NCBI GenBank assembly: GCA_965207595.1
Contig: CBDBMW010000012.1
Span: 1 to 64,000 of the forward strand
Origin: JAGWAJ01 sp026707615
GTDB taxonomy: Bacteria; Acidobacteriota; Vicinamibacteria; Vicinamibacterales; UBA8438
Length of the DNA: 64,000 nucleotides
Direction: 5' to 3'
The number at the start of each line of letters is the position of its first letter. Within the stretch, counting starts at the first letter, position 1. A program made the translations under genes and the position numbers. The notes under the pieces are model-generated. The model had not been told where the DNA came from, did no database searches, and worked only from the letters and a program-made list of their open reading frames with translations. Positions 63,816 to 64,000 of this stretch are shown here, piece by piece.

Positions 63816-64000
63816 GTGGCCTCCTCCTACCATCGCGCCCGTGACCTGGATCGCAACCGACGGCGGATCGAGCGCTGCTATGAGTGACTCCCTGCCTGTC
63901 CACTCCCTGCTCTCCCCTGGCTGCCGGTCAGGCGGTGTCATCGGGCGGGCCCTCGTGGACGACCGCGCCGTGACGTCGATTCGATCCGACAGGCGGCAGG
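63816..64000. other. Window edge, no complete gene
   Basis: Upstream region of the 63815 gene. It includes a block (63926-64000) resembling the region upstream of the 60483 gene. No frame is long enough to call. Confidence 0.4.

Overview
The window is about 70% GC and its gene content points to an Acidobacteriota genome, probably of the Vicinamibacteria type. Two markers support this: a large TonB receptor with an N-terminal carboxypeptidase-regulatory domain, and an ADOP-type (Acidobacterial duplicated orphan) FtsX/MacB permease. No rRNA, tRNA or CRISPR array was recognised. The assignment is inferred from gene families and was not tested by phylogeny.

Layout. 1-3.1 kb: housekeeping genes (pcm end, Mrp/ApbC, DUF4870, DnaJ-like zinc finger, a small protein) and an HNH remnant. 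3.4-6.8 kb: DUF4097 protein, ECF sigma factor and a decayed toxin-type nucleotidyltransferase locus. 6.8-18.9 kb: PLP decarboxylase, the AddAB-type helicase-nuclease pair, asparaginase, a patatin-like membrane protein and a bactofilin. 18.9-23.7 kb: PepSY membrane protein, a Tat lipoprotein, a candidate Fur box, an orphan JmjC/cupin oxygenase and two fibronectin-like secreted proteins. 24-26.4 kb: three copies of a small membrane coiled-coil gene around a Uma2-type nuclease. 26.5-31.8 kb: a secreted repeat protein, a one-polypeptide sensor kinase/response regulator with a frameshift, and an HTTM protein.

31.8-54.3 kb is the most interesting part: a RiPP locus of the nitrile-hydratase-leader-peptide (NHLP/proteusin) type. 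It has a 106-aa precursor whose core is rich in Asp, Asn and Trp, a very short HlyD-like adaptor, a C39 peptidase/ABC exporter and a second NHLM ABC protein. Tailoring candidates are three iron oxygenases of different families: JmjC/cupin, PhyH and Rieske. There is also a squalene-cyclase-like protein coupled to a protein of unknown family. A TonB receptor and an ADOP permease lie upstream.

Three promoters share a 15-bp element, C7-ATWTGGGC, followed after exactly 24 bp by CTASGYT. They precede the TonB receptor, the precursor and the Rieske gene. A looser fourth copy precedes a LuxR-family gene, so a local regulon is likely. That luxR gene is split by an IS21-type element with a 5-bp target duplication; removing the element and one copy of the duplication restores a 382-codon reading frame. 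The pathway may therefore have lost its regulator in this lineage.

54.3-64 kb is decayed accessory DNA: a broken VapBC pair, an outer-membrane protein, a methyltransferase with a MazF/AbrB pair, a mosaic of shredded gene copies, a pentapeptide-repeat protein, a VPALP-tailed secreted protein, and an IS256-type element nested in an IS21-type remnant next to a truncated caspase-like gene.
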